Positions 52,403-60,952 of a DNA stretch of 64,000 bases are shown here, one piece after another. Location: contig JADKHK010000005.1 in the NCBI GenBank assembly GCA_016721845.1, forward strand, positions 325,392 to 389,391, written 5' to 3'. Position numbers and translations under genes: made by a program. The number at the start of each line of letters is the position of its first letter. Positions within the stretch are counted from its first letter, which is position 1. Under the pieces are notes generated by a model. It did not search any database and was not told where the DNA came from. It saw only the letters and a program-made list of their open reading frames with translations. The stretch comes from Lysobacterales bacterium (GTDB taxonomy: Bacteria > Pseudomonadota > Gammaproteobacteria > Xanthomonadales > Ahniellaceae).

Positions 52403-52783
52403 ATGCGGGACATCATCAGCACCGACGGCGCACCCGCCGCGATCGGCACCTATTCGCAGGCCGTGAAGTGCGGCCCGACCGTGTATCTGTCCGGCCAGAT
52501 CCCGCTTGATCCGGCCACCGGCCAGATGGTCGAAGGTGCCATCGAGCTGCACATCCGCCGCGTGTTCGACAATCTGCGCGCGCTCTGCCTGGCCGCTGGC
52601 GGTGATCTCGAACACATCGTCAAGCTCAACGTGTTCCTGACCGACCTGTCGAACTTCGGCGAGGTGAACCGCATCATGGCGGAATACTTCTCGGCGCCGT
52701 ATCCGGCCCGTGCGGCGATCGGGGTTGCGGCGCTGCCGCGTGGTGCGCAGGTCGAAATGGATGCGATCGTTGTCCTGGATTGA
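52403..52783 (+). CDS. ridA: RidA family reactive enamine/imine deaminase
   Basis: Hydrolyses reactive 2-aminoacrylate-type enamines/imines formed by PLP enzymes. The 126-residue protein has the RidA signatures: SQAVKCGPTVYLSGQIPLDPATG, IRRVFDNLRALCLAAGG, KLNVFLTDLSNFGEVNRIM and the active-site YPARAAIGVAALPRGAQVEMDAIV with the substrate-binding Arg near residue 105. Trimeric enzyme of the YjgF/YER057c/UK114 family. Order spoT-ridA-recG is found in several gammaproteobacteria. Confidence 0.95.
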   Translation: MRDIISTDGAPAAIGTYSQAVKCGPTVYLSGQIPLDPATGQMVEGAIELHIRRVFDNLRALCLAAGGDLEHIVKLNVFLTDLSNFGEVNRIMAEYFSAPYPARAAIGVAALPRGAQVEMDAIVVLD

Positions 52784-52789
52784 TCGGGC

Positions 52790-54862
52790 ATGAGCGATGC
52801 CGCGTCGCGACCGCTGGCTGATGTGCGCGGTGTCGGTCCGGCCATTGCCGAGGCTCTGGCGCGACTGTCGTTGCATGCGCTGTCGGATTTCTGGTTCCAC
52901 TTGCCGTTGCGCTACGAGGATCGCACGCGCATCGCCGCCATCCGTGACCTGCGTCCGGGCGAGAGTGCGCAGGTCGAGGCCGTCGTCGACGCGGTCGAGC
53001 GCGGATTTCGCTTCCGGCCGATGTTGCGCGTGGTGGTGTCCGATGACAGCCGCGCGACGCTGACCCTGCGCTTCTTCCATTTCTCGAAATCGCAGGCGGA
53101 AGGCTTTCTGCCGGGCTTGCGTCTGCGCATCTACGGTGAGGTGCGCGAGGGTGCCAACGGTCTCGAGATCGTGCACCCGCGTTACCAGCGGGTGCAGCTG
53201 GACACGCCACTGGATTCCACGCTGACGCCGGTCTATCCGGCGACGGAAGGCGTCGGCCAGACGACCCTGGTCCGGCTCGCGAGGCTGGCGCTCGCGGCCC
53301 TGCCCGACGACACCGTTCTCGATGTGTTGCCGGAGTCGCTGCGGCGCACCGCACATCTGCCCAGTCTCGGCGCCGCGTTGCGCCTTGTGCATGCACCGGC
53401 CGGCGATGCCGACATCGCGCGGCTGATGGCGCGCACGCATCCCGCGCAGCAGCGGCTCGCCTTCGATGAACTGCTCGCGCACCAGATCGGCATGCGCAAG
53501 TTGCGTCGCCATCTGCGCGCGATGCCGGCGCCGAAGATCCGACATGACAAGGCCAGACGTCGCGCGTTTCTCGAGGCCTTGCCGTTCGCCCTGACGAAGG
53601 CGCAAGTCCGCGTGCTTGGCGAAATCGACCGGGACCTCGCCGCCGGCAAGCCGATGTTGCGCCTGGTTCAGGGCGATGTCGGATCGGGCAAGACCGTGGT
53701 CGCGGCCCTGTCGGCGCTCGCGGCTGCCGGTGCAGGGGTGCAGACCGCGGTGATGGCGCCGACCGAACTGCTGGCGGAGCAGCACCTGCGCAATTTCGAG
53801 CGTTGGTGCGAGCCGTTCGGACTGCGTGTGGTCTGGCTGGCCGGCAAGGTCACCGGCAAGGCACGAGCGAGGGCATTGGCGGACATCGCTGCAGGCGCCG
53901 AGATCGTCATCGGCACCCATGCGTTGATGCAGGAAGGTGTCGTGTTCGCGAACCTCGGGCTCGCGATCATCGACGAGCAGCACCGCTTTGGCGTGCACCA
54001 GCGCCTGGCGCTGCGCAACAAGGGGCGCGACGGTGCGCGTACCCCGCACCAACTGGTGATGACGGCGACGCCGATTCCCCGCACCCTGGCGATGGCCGCC
54101 TATGCCGATCTCGACGTCTCGGTGATCGACGAACTGCCGCCCGGACGCACACCCGTGACGACGGTGGCGGTGTCGGATGCGCGCCGCGACGAGATCGTCG
54201 AGCGCATCCGGATCGCCTGCGCCGAAGGTCGCCAGGCGTATTGGGTGTGTCCGCTGATCGAGGAGTCCGAGCAGCTGGAAGCCAAGGCCGCGCAGGCCAC
54301 CCACGAGGATCTGCAGCGTGCCTTGCCCGATGTGCGCATCGGTCTGTTGCACGGACGCATGAAACCGCGCGACAAACAGGCCGTGATGGATGCCTTCAAG
54401 TCGGGCGAGATTCGTCTGCTGGTCGCGACGACCGTGATCGAAGTCGGCGTCGATGTGCCGAATGCGAGTCTGATGGTGATCGACAACGCCGAACGTCTTG
54501 GCCTGGCACAACTGCACCAATTGCGCGGGCGCGTCGGGCGCGGCGCGGCGGCATCGAGTTGCGTGCTCGTGTGGCAGCCGCCACTGTCGGTCCTGGCGCG
54601 CGAACGCCTCGCGGTGATGCGCGAGACCAATGATGGGTTCCGCATCGCCGAGAAAGACCTCGCCTTGCGCGGGCCCGGCGAAGTGGTCGGTACGCGCCAG
54701 ACCGGCGAGATGAATTTCCGTGTCGCCGACTTGGTCCGCGATGCGGAGGTGATGCCGAAGGTGGCGCAGGCGGCCGACTGGTTGCTCGAACACGACCTGC
54801 GCGCGGCCGACGCGCTGGTCGCGCGCTGGATCGGCCAAGCCGTGGAATTTGCACAAGCATGA
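52790..54862 (+). CDS. recG: ATP-dependent DNA helicase RecG
   Basis: Reverses stalled replication forks and processes branched DNA. The 690-residue protein has an N-terminal wedge/OB domain (about 60-165: EDRTRIAAIRDLRPGESAQVEAVV; LTLRFFHFSKSQAEGFLPGLRLRIYGEV), then two helicase lobes with Walker A GDVGSGKTVVAALSAL, DExH box AIIDEQHRFGVHQR, MTATPIPRTLA, HGRMKPRDKQAVMDAF and TTVIEVGVDVPNASLMVIDNAERLGLAQLHQLRGRVGR. It lies 6 bases after ridA and 10 before the nucleoside hydrolase, so probably one transcription unit. Confidence 0.96.
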   Translation: MSDAASRPLADVRGVGPAIAEALARLSLHALSDFWFHLPLRYEDRTRIAAIRDLRPGESAQVEAVVDAVERGFRFRPMLRVVVSDDSRATLTLRFFHFSKSQAEGFLPGLRLRIYGEVREGANGLEIVHPRYQRVQLDTPLDSTLTPVYPATEGVGQTTLVRLARLALAALPDDTVLDVLPESLRRTAHLPSLGAALRLVHAPAGDADIARLMARTHPAQQRLAFDELLAHQIGMRKLRRHLRAMPAPKIRHDKARRRAFLEALPFALTKAQVRVLGEIDRDLAAGKPMLRLVQGDVGSGKTVVAALSALAAAGAGVQTAVMAPTELLAEQHLRNFERWCEPFGLRVVWLAGKVTGKARARALADIAAGAEIVIGTHALMQEGVVFANLGLAIIDEQHRFGVHQRLALRNKGRDGARTPHQLVMTATPIPRTLAMAAYADLDVSVIDELPPGRTPVTTVAVSDARRDEIVERIRIACAEGRQAYWVCPLIEESEQLEAKAAQATHEDLQRALPDVRIGLLHGRMKPRDKQAVMDAFKSGEIRLLVATTVIEVGVDVPNASLMVIDNAERLGLAQLHQLRGRVGRGAAASSCVLVWQPPLSVLARERLAVMRETNDGFRIAEKDLALRGPGEVVGTRQTGEMNFRVADLVRDAEVMPKVAQAADWLLEHDLRAADALVARWIGQAVEFAQA

Positions 54863-54872
54863 GGATTGAACG

Positions 54873-55799
54873 ATGCAACGATTGCTGATCGATACCGACC
54901 CGGGCGTGGACGATGCGCTGGCCTTGTTGATGGCTTATGCGCATCCGGGCACGAAGGTCGAGGCGCTGACCATTACCGCCGGCAATGTCGGCATCCGGCA
55001 TACCTTGCGCAATGCCTTGAACCTGGTCGAATTGGTGGGTGCCGACACGCCGGTATTCGCTGGCGCCAGCGATCCACTGGTGCGGCCTGCCGAGGATGCC
55101 GCATTCGTGCATGGTCAGGATGGTTTTGGCGATGTCGGCCTGCCGCCGCCGAGTCGTGCGGCCGACGTCGAGCACGCCGCCACGGCAATGGTGCGGTTGG
55201 CGCGGCAACATCCGGGCGAATTGACCTTCGTCATGCTCGGTCCGCTGACCAATCTGGCGCTCGCGCTGAAACTCGATCCCGATCTGCCGACGCGGGTGCC
55301 GCGCCTGGTGATCATGGGCGGTGCGGTGAGTGGGCGCGGCAACGTGTCGCGCACCACCAGCGAGTTCAACATCCATTTCGATCCCGAGGCCGCGGCCGTG
55401 GTGTTCGATGCGTGGCCGCAATTCGAGCTGGTGGACTGGGAAGCCACCCTGGCGCACGGCATTCCGTTCGCCGATCTGGCGCGCTGGCTGGCGGCGGACA
55501 GTCCGCGTGCGCGCTTCTACGATGCGATCTCGCGCAAGACCCGCGACTGGATGCAGGCCTGCCGCAACAACACCTACTGGCATGCGGCCGATGGCTTGGC
55601 GATGGCGGCGGTGCTGGATCCGGCGGCTGTCGAGTGCTGGGAGACGCGCTCGATCAAGATCGAGCTCGACGGCGCGCTGACCCGTGGCATGACCGTGGTC
55701 GACTGGGCCGGGCGGATGAGCTGGCGGGTGCAAAGTCGCATCCTGATGCGCTACCGACTCGACCGCTTCGCAGGACTGATCCAGTCGGCCTTGGCTTGA
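54873..55799 (+). CDS. Inosine-uridine-preferring nucleoside hydrolase family protein
   Basis: Splits ribonucleosides into base and ribose. The 308-residue protein has the calcium-binding signature DTDPGVDDALAL (residues 7-18) with the two Asp ligands, VEALTITAGNVGIRHTLRN, HGQDGFGDVGLPPP, the VMLGPLTNLALALKLDP segment, LVIMGGAVSGRGNVSRTTSEFNIHFDPEAAAVVFDAW and HAADGLAMAAVLDP (late Asp ligand). Substrate range (purine or pyrimidine) cannot be set from this. It follows recG after 10 bases. Confidence 0.93.
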   Translation: MQRLLIDTDPGVDDALALLMAYAHPGTKVEALTITAGNVGIRHTLRNALNLVELVGADTPVFAGASDPLVRPAEDAAFVHGQDGFGDVGLPPPSRAADVEHAATAMVRLARQHPGELTFVMLGPLTNLALALKLDPDLPTRVPRLVIMGGAVSGRGNVSRTTSEFNIHFDPEAAAVVFDAWPQFELVDWEATLAHGIPFADLARWLAADSPRARFYDAISRKTRDWMQACRNNTYWHAADGLAMAAVLDPAAVECWETRSIKIELDGALTRGMTVVDWAGRMSWRVQSRILMRYRLDRFAGLIQSALA

Positions 55800-55853
55800 T
55801 CCTTGAATTGCAAGGGAAAAACACATTCCCTGAATGCTTGGGGACGAATAATC

Positions 55854-55882
55854 TTGCCAAGACCCCCCGGCGTGGCTACGAT
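55854..55882 (+). promoter_or_regulatory. Probable sigma-70 promoter of rpmE2
   Basis: TTGCCA (55854-55859), a 17-base spacer and TACGAT (55877-55882). Transcription would start near 55889, about 24 bases before the start codon. Zur often controls type B L31 genes; I see no clear symmetric Zur box here. Confidence 0.55.
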
Positions 55883-55912
55883 GCGCCTCTTTTTTGCGGC
55901 CGGTTCCTCGCC

Positions 55913-56158
55913 ATGAAAGCTGACATCCATCCGAAATACAACGAAGTCGTGTTCCACGACGTCACGGCCGATTTCAAGTTCCTGACTCGCTCGACCATCA
56001 CGAGCAAGGAAAAGACGACTTGGGAAGACGGCAAGGAATATCCGCTCGTGAAGCTGGAGCTCTCCTCGGCGTCGCACCCGTTCTACACGGGCAAGCACAA
56101 GATCGTCGATACCGGCGGTCGTCTCGAGAAGTTCCGCAAGCGTTACGCGGGCAAGTAA
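55913..56158 (+). CDS. rpmE2: Large ribosomal subunit protein bL31, type B (zinc-independent)
   Basis: An 81-residue ribosomal protein. MKADIHPKYNEVVFHDV, FKFLTRSTI, YPLVKLELSSASHPFYTGKHKIVDTGGRLEKFRKRYAGK are the type B (YkgM-like) signatures. It contains no cysteine at all, so it lacks the zinc-binding CxxC of type A L31. In many bacteria type B is expressed when zinc is scarce; in others it is the only L31. A well-placed promoter precedes it and a terminator follows, so it is a single-gene unit. Confidence 0.95.
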   Translation: MKADIHPKYNEVVFHDVTADFKFLTRSTITSKEKTTWEDGKEYPLVKLELSSASHPFYTGKHKIVDTGGRLEKFRKRYAGK

Positions 56159-56196
56159 TTCGTCCAGCGCAGGATCGCGCTGCACGGGGCTGACCG

Positions 56197-56231
56197 ACGC
56201 CGTGGCCGAAAGGCCGCGGCGTTTGTCTTTT
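56197..56231 (+). terminator. Rho-independent terminator of rpmE2
   Basis: An 11-bp stem (56197-56207 with 56212-56222, one G-T pair) with a GAAA tetraloop, then the T-rich run TTTGTCTTTT. A classic intrinsic terminator 38 bases after the rpmE2 stop. Confidence 0.85.
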
Positions 56232-56279
56232 CGGCCTTTGCAAAACCACGTGCCGCGATGCGGAAATTTCAAACGCGCG

Positions 56280-56288
56280 TGCGATAAT
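56280..56288 (+). promoter_or_regulatory. Probable extended -10 promoter of gltA
   Basis: TGCGATAAT: a TG-N extended -10 with GATAAT at 56283-56288. No good -35 is visible, as is usual for extended -10 promoters. The start codon lies 29 bases beyond, preceded by GAAGGAG. Confidence 0.5.
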
Positions 56289-56317
56289 CGGCCGCGAAAC
56301 GAACGAAGGAGTGTCCC

Positions 56318-57610
56318 GTGTCCGACCACAGCGTGCAGATCACCGACAGCACCACCAGCAAGTCCGCCACCCTGCCGGTCGTGTCCGGCCAGCTTGGTCC
56401 TGCGGCGATCGACATCGGCAAGCTGCACAAGGAAACCGGGTTGTTCACCTACGACCCCGGATTCATGTCCACGGCGAGCTGCCGCAGTGCGATCACCTAC
56501 ATCGATGGCGATGCCGGCGTGCTGATGTACCGCGGCTATCCGATCGAGCAGCTCGCGAAACATTCGAACTTCCTCGAGGTCGCCTACCTGCTGATGAACG
56601 GCGAGTTGCCGAACGCGCAGCAGTTCTCCACGTTCGAACACGAAGTCACGCATCACACGATGATGCACGAGGCGGTAAAGAGCTTCCTCGGCGGCTTCCG
56701 CCACGACGCACATCCGATGGCAATGCTGTGCGGCATGATCGGCTCGCTGGCGGCGTTCTACCACGACTCGCTCGATATCGACGACGCGGAGCAGCGTCGC
56801 CTGGCTGCAGTACGCCTGATCGCCAAGGTGCCGACGATCGCGGCGGCCTGCTACCGCTATTCGATCGGCTGGCCGAACCGCTATCCGCGCAACAATCTCG
56901 ACTACTGCACGCGCTTCCTGCACATGATGTTCGAAGTTCCGTCGGAGCCGCTGGTGCTGCCGCCGGTGGCAGCGAAAGCGCTGGATTTGCTGTTTATCCT
57001 GCACGCCGACCACGAGCAGAATGCGTCCACGTCGACGGTGCGTCTGGTCGGTTCGACCGGTGCCAACCCCTATGCCTGCGTCGCTGCCGGTATTGCGGCA
57101 CTGTGGGGGCCGGCGCACGGTGGAGCGAACGAGGCGGTGCTGACCATGCTCAACGAGATCGGCAGCGCTGATCAGGTGGGCAAGGCCGTCGAGAAGGCCA
57201 AGGACAAGAACTCCGGTTTCCGGCTGATGGGCTTTGGTCACCGCGTCTACAAGAACTTCGATCCGCGCGCGACCATCATTCGCGAAATGTGCCATCAGGT
57301 GCTGAACGAACTCGGCGTGCACGATCCTCTGCTCGATGTCGCGATGAAGCTGGAAGAGGCGGCGCTGAAGGATCCGTATTTCATCGAGCGCAAGCTGTAT
57401 CCGAACGTCGATTTCTACTCGGGCCTGATCTACAAGGCGCTGAAGATTCCGACCGAGATGTTCACCGTCATGTTCGCGATCGCACGCACGGCCGGCTGGG
57501 TCGCACACTGGCTCGAACAGAACGTCACGCCGGATGCGAAGATCGGTCGTCCGCGCCAGGTCTATGTCGGTTCGCCGGCGCGCGACTACGTCGATCTCGC
57601 CAAGCGCTGA
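56318..57610 (+). CDS. gltA: Citrate synthase (type II, hexameric, NADH-regulated)
   Basis: Condenses oxaloacetate and acetyl-CoA as the entry step of the TCA cycle. The 430-residue protein is of Gram-negative type II size. Seen: YDPGFMSTASCRSAITYIDGDAGVLMYRGYPIEQLA at the start, SLDYCTRFL-type helix (NLDYCTRFLHMM), catalytic HADHEQNASTSTVR (His), GPAHGGANEAVL (His) and GFGHRVYKNFDPRA (Arg-His), with the catalytic Asp in KLYPNVDFYSGLIY. GTG start at 56318 with GAAGGAG well placed before it. A terminator follows whose stem encodes the last codons of the convergent gene. Confidence 0.97.
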   Translation: MSDHSVQITDSTTSKSATLPVVSGQLGPAAIDIGKLHKETGLFTYDPGFMSTASCRSAITYIDGDAGVLMYRGYPIEQLAKHSNFLEVAYLLMNGELPNAQQFSTFEHEVTHHTMMHEAVKSFLGGFRHDAHPMAMLCGMIGSLAAFYHDSLDIDDAEQRRLAAVRLIAKVPTIAAACYRYSIGWPNRYPRNNLDYCTRFLHMMFEVPSEPLVLPPVAAKALDLLFILHADHEQNASTSTVRLVGSTGANPYACVAAGIAALWGPAHGGANEAVLTMLNEIGSADQVGKAVEKAKDKNSGFRLMGFGHRVYKNFDPRATIIREMCHQVLNELGVHDPLLDVAMKLEEAALKDPYFIERKLYPNVDFYSGLIYKALKIPTEMFTVMFAIARTAGWVAHWLEQNVTPDAKIGRPRQVYVGSPARDYVDLAKR

Positions 57611-57634
57611 TTGCGGTCCGCGGGTTGTCCAGAG

Positions 57635-57660
57635 AGGCGGCGTCAGCCGCCTTTTTGTTT
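57635..57660 (+). terminator. Rho-independent terminator of gltA
   Basis: A 7-bp stem AGGCGGC (57635-57641) / GCCGCCT (57646-57652), loop GTCA, followed by TTTTGTTT (57653-57660). The right half lies within the last codons (KQKGG) of the convergent gene that ends at 57643. Confidence 0.85.
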
Positions 57661-58251
57661 GGCGATCAAGTCGCGGACGGCATTGATCGACGCCCGCTGC
57701 ATCGGCGTATCTGCAGTACGCGACAACGGCGCCTGGCGCAGATGCATTCGCGGCAACAGGGTCAGGTCGATGGTGGTCTCGTCGGCATCGAAGCGCAGCG
57801 CCGGGAACTCGGCGCTGTGCTCGCGCGACAGGCGCAGTACGCGATCGTCCTCGTCGTAGGGAATTTGCCGGTCGTCGAGAAAACGCAATACTTCGGATGG
57901 ATCGTCTTCGAACAAATGCAGGCAGACGGCTGAATGCGCGTCGGCCGTGCCTTCGAGCACGGCGCCCACCAGTCGCGGTTCGAATTGCGCGAGGAAGGTC
58001 ATGGCTTCGACAGCAACCTTGCGCAACTCCAGCAACCGTTGCGGTTGCGATTGCGACTGGAACAGGCGCTGGTAATCGCGCAGCGCGGCCTCGATCTCGC
58101 GATTGGTCGGCAGATCGCGTTCGTCGCGCGCGCCGACGCGTTCCGCCGCCTTGCGTTTCGCGGCGCCGTAGTCGCGAACGCCGTGCTCGGCCATGAGGCG
58201 CGCCGCCTCCTGGGCGAGGCGAACACGCAGGTCGCTGTCGTGGCGGCTCAT
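57643..58251 (-). CDS. Conserved protein of unknown function next to mrcA
   Basis: A 202-residue cytoplasmic protein. The N-terminal half is helical and basic (LRVRLAQEAARLMAEHGVRDYGAAKRKAAERVG), and the middle (RLVGAVLEGTADAHSAVCLHLFEDDPSEVLRFLDDRQIPYDEDD) resembles a nucleotidyltransferase-like strand-helix core, although the catalytic acid pattern G-S...D-x-D is not clearly present. I cannot name the family with confidence. I start at 58251 (MSRHDSD). It is followed downstream by the gltA terminator and lies 7 bases after mrcA on the same strand, so it is probably co-transcribed with the peptidoglycan synthase. Confidence 0.75.
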   Translation of the reverse strand: MSRHDSDLRVRLAQEAARLMAEHGVRDYGAAKRKAAERVGARDERDLPTNREIEAALRDYQRLFQSQSQPQRLLELRKVAVEAMTFLAQFEPRLVGAVLEGTADAHSAVCLHLFEDDPSEVLRFLDDRQIPYDEDDRVLRLSREHSAEFPALRFDADETTIDLTLLPRMHLRQAPLSRTADTPMQRASINAVRDLIAKQKGG

Positions 58252-58258
58252 CGGCGGC

Positions 58259-60763
58259 TCAGAACAGGTCGATGCCCTGTTGTTCCGCGTCCTGTTGCTC
58301 GGGGCTGTTTTCATCGACCACGGACAGTCGCATCAGGTCCTCGGTCTTGAAGAATTCGACGATGCCGCCTTCGCTGCCTTCCGCAAGCAGGTTGCCCGCA
58401 CCATTGATGTGCGCCGTGGTGATGCCGTTCGGAACCACCAATTCCATTTCGGGAACGCCGTCCAGCGCCACGCGCATGAAATCGATCCAGATCGGCAGTG
58501 CGGTCTGTGCCGCGAATTCGCGGTCGCCGAGTGAGGAGAAGTCGTCGTGGCCCATCCAGACGGTGGCGACCAGCGCCGGATTGAAGCCGGAAAACCAGGC
58601 ATCCCGATAACTGTTGGTGGTGCCGGTCTTTCCGGCCAGATCGTTGCGCTCGAGCACCATGGCGCCGCGGCCGGTGCCGCGCTTGACGACATCGCGCATC
58701 ACGCTGGTGATCAGGAAGGCGTTGCGCTCGTCGATGACGCGTGGTGCGAGCGGGCTTTCTGCGGTTTTTGCCGGGCCAGCGATTTCCGGAGTAGTCGGTG
58801 CGGGAGCGGTTTCGGGCAGCGCAGAGCTGCCATTGAGCATCGCCGAAAGATCATCGGCGCTCGCTGCGCCGCCGTCATCGCTGCCAGCAATGCGGGCGAT
58901 GCATTCGCGGCAAGCCCGTTTGGGCGTGGCAGTGTAGATCGCGTTGCCGGAATCATCCTCGATGCGTTCGACGCTGTAGGTATCGACCAGATAGCCGCCG
59001 TTCGCGAACACCGAGTAGCCACGCGCCATGGCCAACGGCGGCAGGGACGATGTGCCCAGCGCCAAGGACAGATTCTGCGGCAACGATTCCGGCGGGAAGC
59101 CGAAACGCTGGATGTATTCGCGCGCAAAACCGATGCCGACGGCATCCAGCAAGCGCACCGAGACCAGATTGCGCGACAGAACCATCGCTTCGCGCAGGCG
59201 CATCGGACCGAGAAACTTCTCGTTGTCGTTCTGCGGCTTCCACACGCCGCCCTCGGACGATGGATCAGCGAACGCGAGCGGCGCATCGTTCACGATCGAG
59301 GCCGGATTGAAGCCGCGTTCGAAGGCCGCCGCGTAGACGAAGGGCTTGAAGCTCGATCCGGGTTGGCGGTTGCTCTGGGTCGCGCGATTGAACTTCGACA
59401 AGGTGAAGCTGAATCCGCCGGTGATGGCGCGAATGCTGCCGTCCTCGGGATCGACTGCGGTCAACGCGGCCTGCACGCGCGGCAGTTGCGAGAGATGCCA
59501 GACGCCCTCGCCATCGCGCGCGATGCGAACGACATCGCCCGCGGCCAGTGCTTGCGACACTTCCTTGGGCTTGGGACCCAGTGCGCCGGTCTCGCTGCGT
59601 GGTCGCGCCCATTCCACCGCCGGCAGGTCGAGCAATACGACCTGGCCATCGGCAAGGATGACGGACGCCGATTCGGCGTCGCTGGCGGTCACCAGTCCGG
59701 GCATCAGCCCCGAGACCGAGCGGTAAGCACCGACTGCCGCACGACGGTCCTCGACAGTGGTCAGCGTCGCCAGGTCGAGGCGCGCTTCCGGGCCGCGGAA
59801 TCCTTTGCGCTGGTCGAATGCGAGCAGGCGGTCGCGAACGGCGGCATTGGCTGCCTCCTGCAGTCTGGAGTCGACGGTCGTGAACGCCTTGTAGCCGTTG
59901 TTCAGCGCGTCGGCGCCAGCGCGCTCAATCACCTCCAGGCGCACCATCTCGGCGAGGTAAGGCGCGTCCAGCTCGATCGCCGGCTCATGCGGAAATGCAT
60001 GGTTCGGCTCCGCTTGCGCAGCGCGCATCTGTTCCGGCGTGATCACCCCGATCTCGGACATCCGTTCAAGAACATAGTCGCGGCGAATCAGCGCACGCTC
60101 CGGATTGGTCAAGGGGTTGCCGCTGGACGGGAACTTCGGAATCGAGGCCAACATCGCCGCCTCGGCCAAATCGAGATCCGCCAGCTTCTTTCCGTAGTAG
60201 AACTCGGCGGCCGCCGCGATGCCGTAGGAGCGGTAGCCGAAGAAGATCTTGTTCAAGTAGAGCTCAAGGATCTCGTCCTTGCTGAGTTCGCGTTCGAGAC
60301 GCAGTGCCAGAAAAATCTCGGCCACCTTGCGTGTCATCGAATATTCGTTGCTGAGGAAGAAGTTGCGCGCGACCTGCTGGGTGATGGTGCTGCCACCCGG
60401 CACGCGGCGGTCGTCGGTGGTCGCCAGCAGCCAGACCGCCCGCACGATGCCGCGCCAGTCAATGCCGGGGTGTTGATAAAAACGGGCATCCTCGATGGCG
60501 AGGAACGCATTCCGGACCATGATCGGCACTTCGCTGATATCGACCGGCGTGCGTTTGGTCTCGCCGAACATTGCGATCAGCTTGCCGTCCCGGGAGTAGA
60601 CCCGCAGCGGGACTTGCAGCCGGACGTCGCGGATCTCGGCCGCCGTGGGCAGGCGCGGCTCGACCATCCAGTAGGCCACGGCGATCGCCGCGACCCCCAG
60701 CAGAAACCCGGTCAGGCCGAGAATCAGGCCCCATTTCAGCATGCGTCGAATCAGGCGTTTCAC
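58259..60763 (-). CDS. mrcA: Penicillin-binding protein 1A (bifunctional glycosyltransferase/transpeptidase)
   Basis: Class A PBP that polymerises and cross-links peptidoglycan. One membrane helix (WGLILGLTGFLLGVAAIAVAYW), then the GT51 domain: AFLAIEDARFYQHPGID (catalytic Glu), GGSTITQQVARN, and ELYLNKIFFG. A PBP1A-type OB domain follows (about 310-420). The transpeptidase has RQPGSSFKPFVYAA (catalytic Ser in SSFK), SRNLVSVRL (SxN) and LAGKTGTTNSYRDAWF (KTG). The start is uncertain: an ATG at 60811 is in frame, but TATACT on the minus strand (60798-60803) is a strong -10 whose transcript would begin downstream of it, so I prefer the GTG at 60763 (VKRLIRRML). About 834 residues. Divergent from pilM, a standard arrangement. 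Confidence 0.93.
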   Translation of the reverse strand: MKRLIRRMLKWGLILGLTGFLLGVAAIAVAYWMVEPRLPTAAEIRDVRLQVPLRVYSRDGKLIAMFGETKRTPVDISEVPIMVRNAFLAIEDARFYQHPGIDWRGIVRAVWLLATTDDRRVPGGSTITQQVARNFFLSNEYSMTRKVAEIFLALRLERELSKDEILELYLNKIFFGYRSYGIAAAAEFYYGKKLADLDLAEAAMLASIPKFPSSGNPLTNPERALIRRDYVLERMSEIGVITPEQMRAAQAEPNHAFPHEPAIELDAPYLAEMVRLEVIERAGADALNNGYKAFTTVDSRLQEAANAAVRDRLLAFDQRKGFRGPEARLDLATLTTVEDRRAAVGAYRSVSGLMPGLVTASDAESASVILADGQVVLLDLPAVEWARPRSETGALGPKPKEVSQALAAGDVVRIARDGEGVWHLSQLPRVQAALTAVDPEDGSIRAITGGFSFTLSKFNRATQSNRQPGSSFKPFVYAAAFERGFNPASIVNDAPLAFADPSSEGGVWKPQNDNEKFLGPMRLREAMVLSRNLVSVRLLDAVGIGFAREYIQRFGFPPESLPQNLSLALGTSSLPPLAMARGYSVFANGGYLVDTYSVERIEDDSGNAIYTATPKRACRECIARIAGSDDGGAASADDLSAMLNGSSALPETAPAPTTPEIAGPAKTAESPLAPRVIDERNAFLITSVMRDVVKRGTGRGAMVLERNDLAGKTGTTNSYRDAWFSGFNPALVATVWMGHDDFSSLGDREFAAQTALPIWIDFMRVALDGVPEMELVVPNGITTAHINGAGNLLAEGSEGGIVEFFKTEDLMRLSVVDENSPEQQDAEQQGIDLF

Positions 60764-60797
60764 CGCGACAGACCTACGTTTGACCAAAAAGAACGCG

Positions 60798-60803
60798 AGT
60801 ATA
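60798..60803 (-). promoter_or_regulatory. Probable -10 element (TATACT) of mrcA
   Basis: A perfect-looking TATACT on the minus strand, with transcription expected near 60791. It decides between two possible mrcA starts in favour of 60763. The -35 is weak (CTGAAT at 16 bases), so this is supported mainly by the -10. Confidence 0.45.
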
Positions 60804-60874
60804 GGAGGCATTGCCAAGGATTCAGCCCGGGAGTAGCGTCAAGTTCACGATTCAAGGGGCCAATTCGGGGGCTG

Positions 60875-60903
60875 TTGCCAGTTGGTTAAGTTTGGGATTT
60901 AAT
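60875..60903 (+). promoter_or_regulatory. Probable sigma-70 promoter of pilMNOPQ
   Basis: TTGCCA (60875-60880), a 17-base spacer and TTTAAT (60898-60903). Transcription would start near 60910, leaving a leader of about 43 bases before the GTG start with AAGGGG as ribosome site. No sigma-54 type GG-N10-GC element is visible here. Confidence 0.6.
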
Positions 60904-60952
60904 GTATCTACGCATGAACCGCTCGTAAGAGCCCGTGGGAAGGGGAAAAAGT

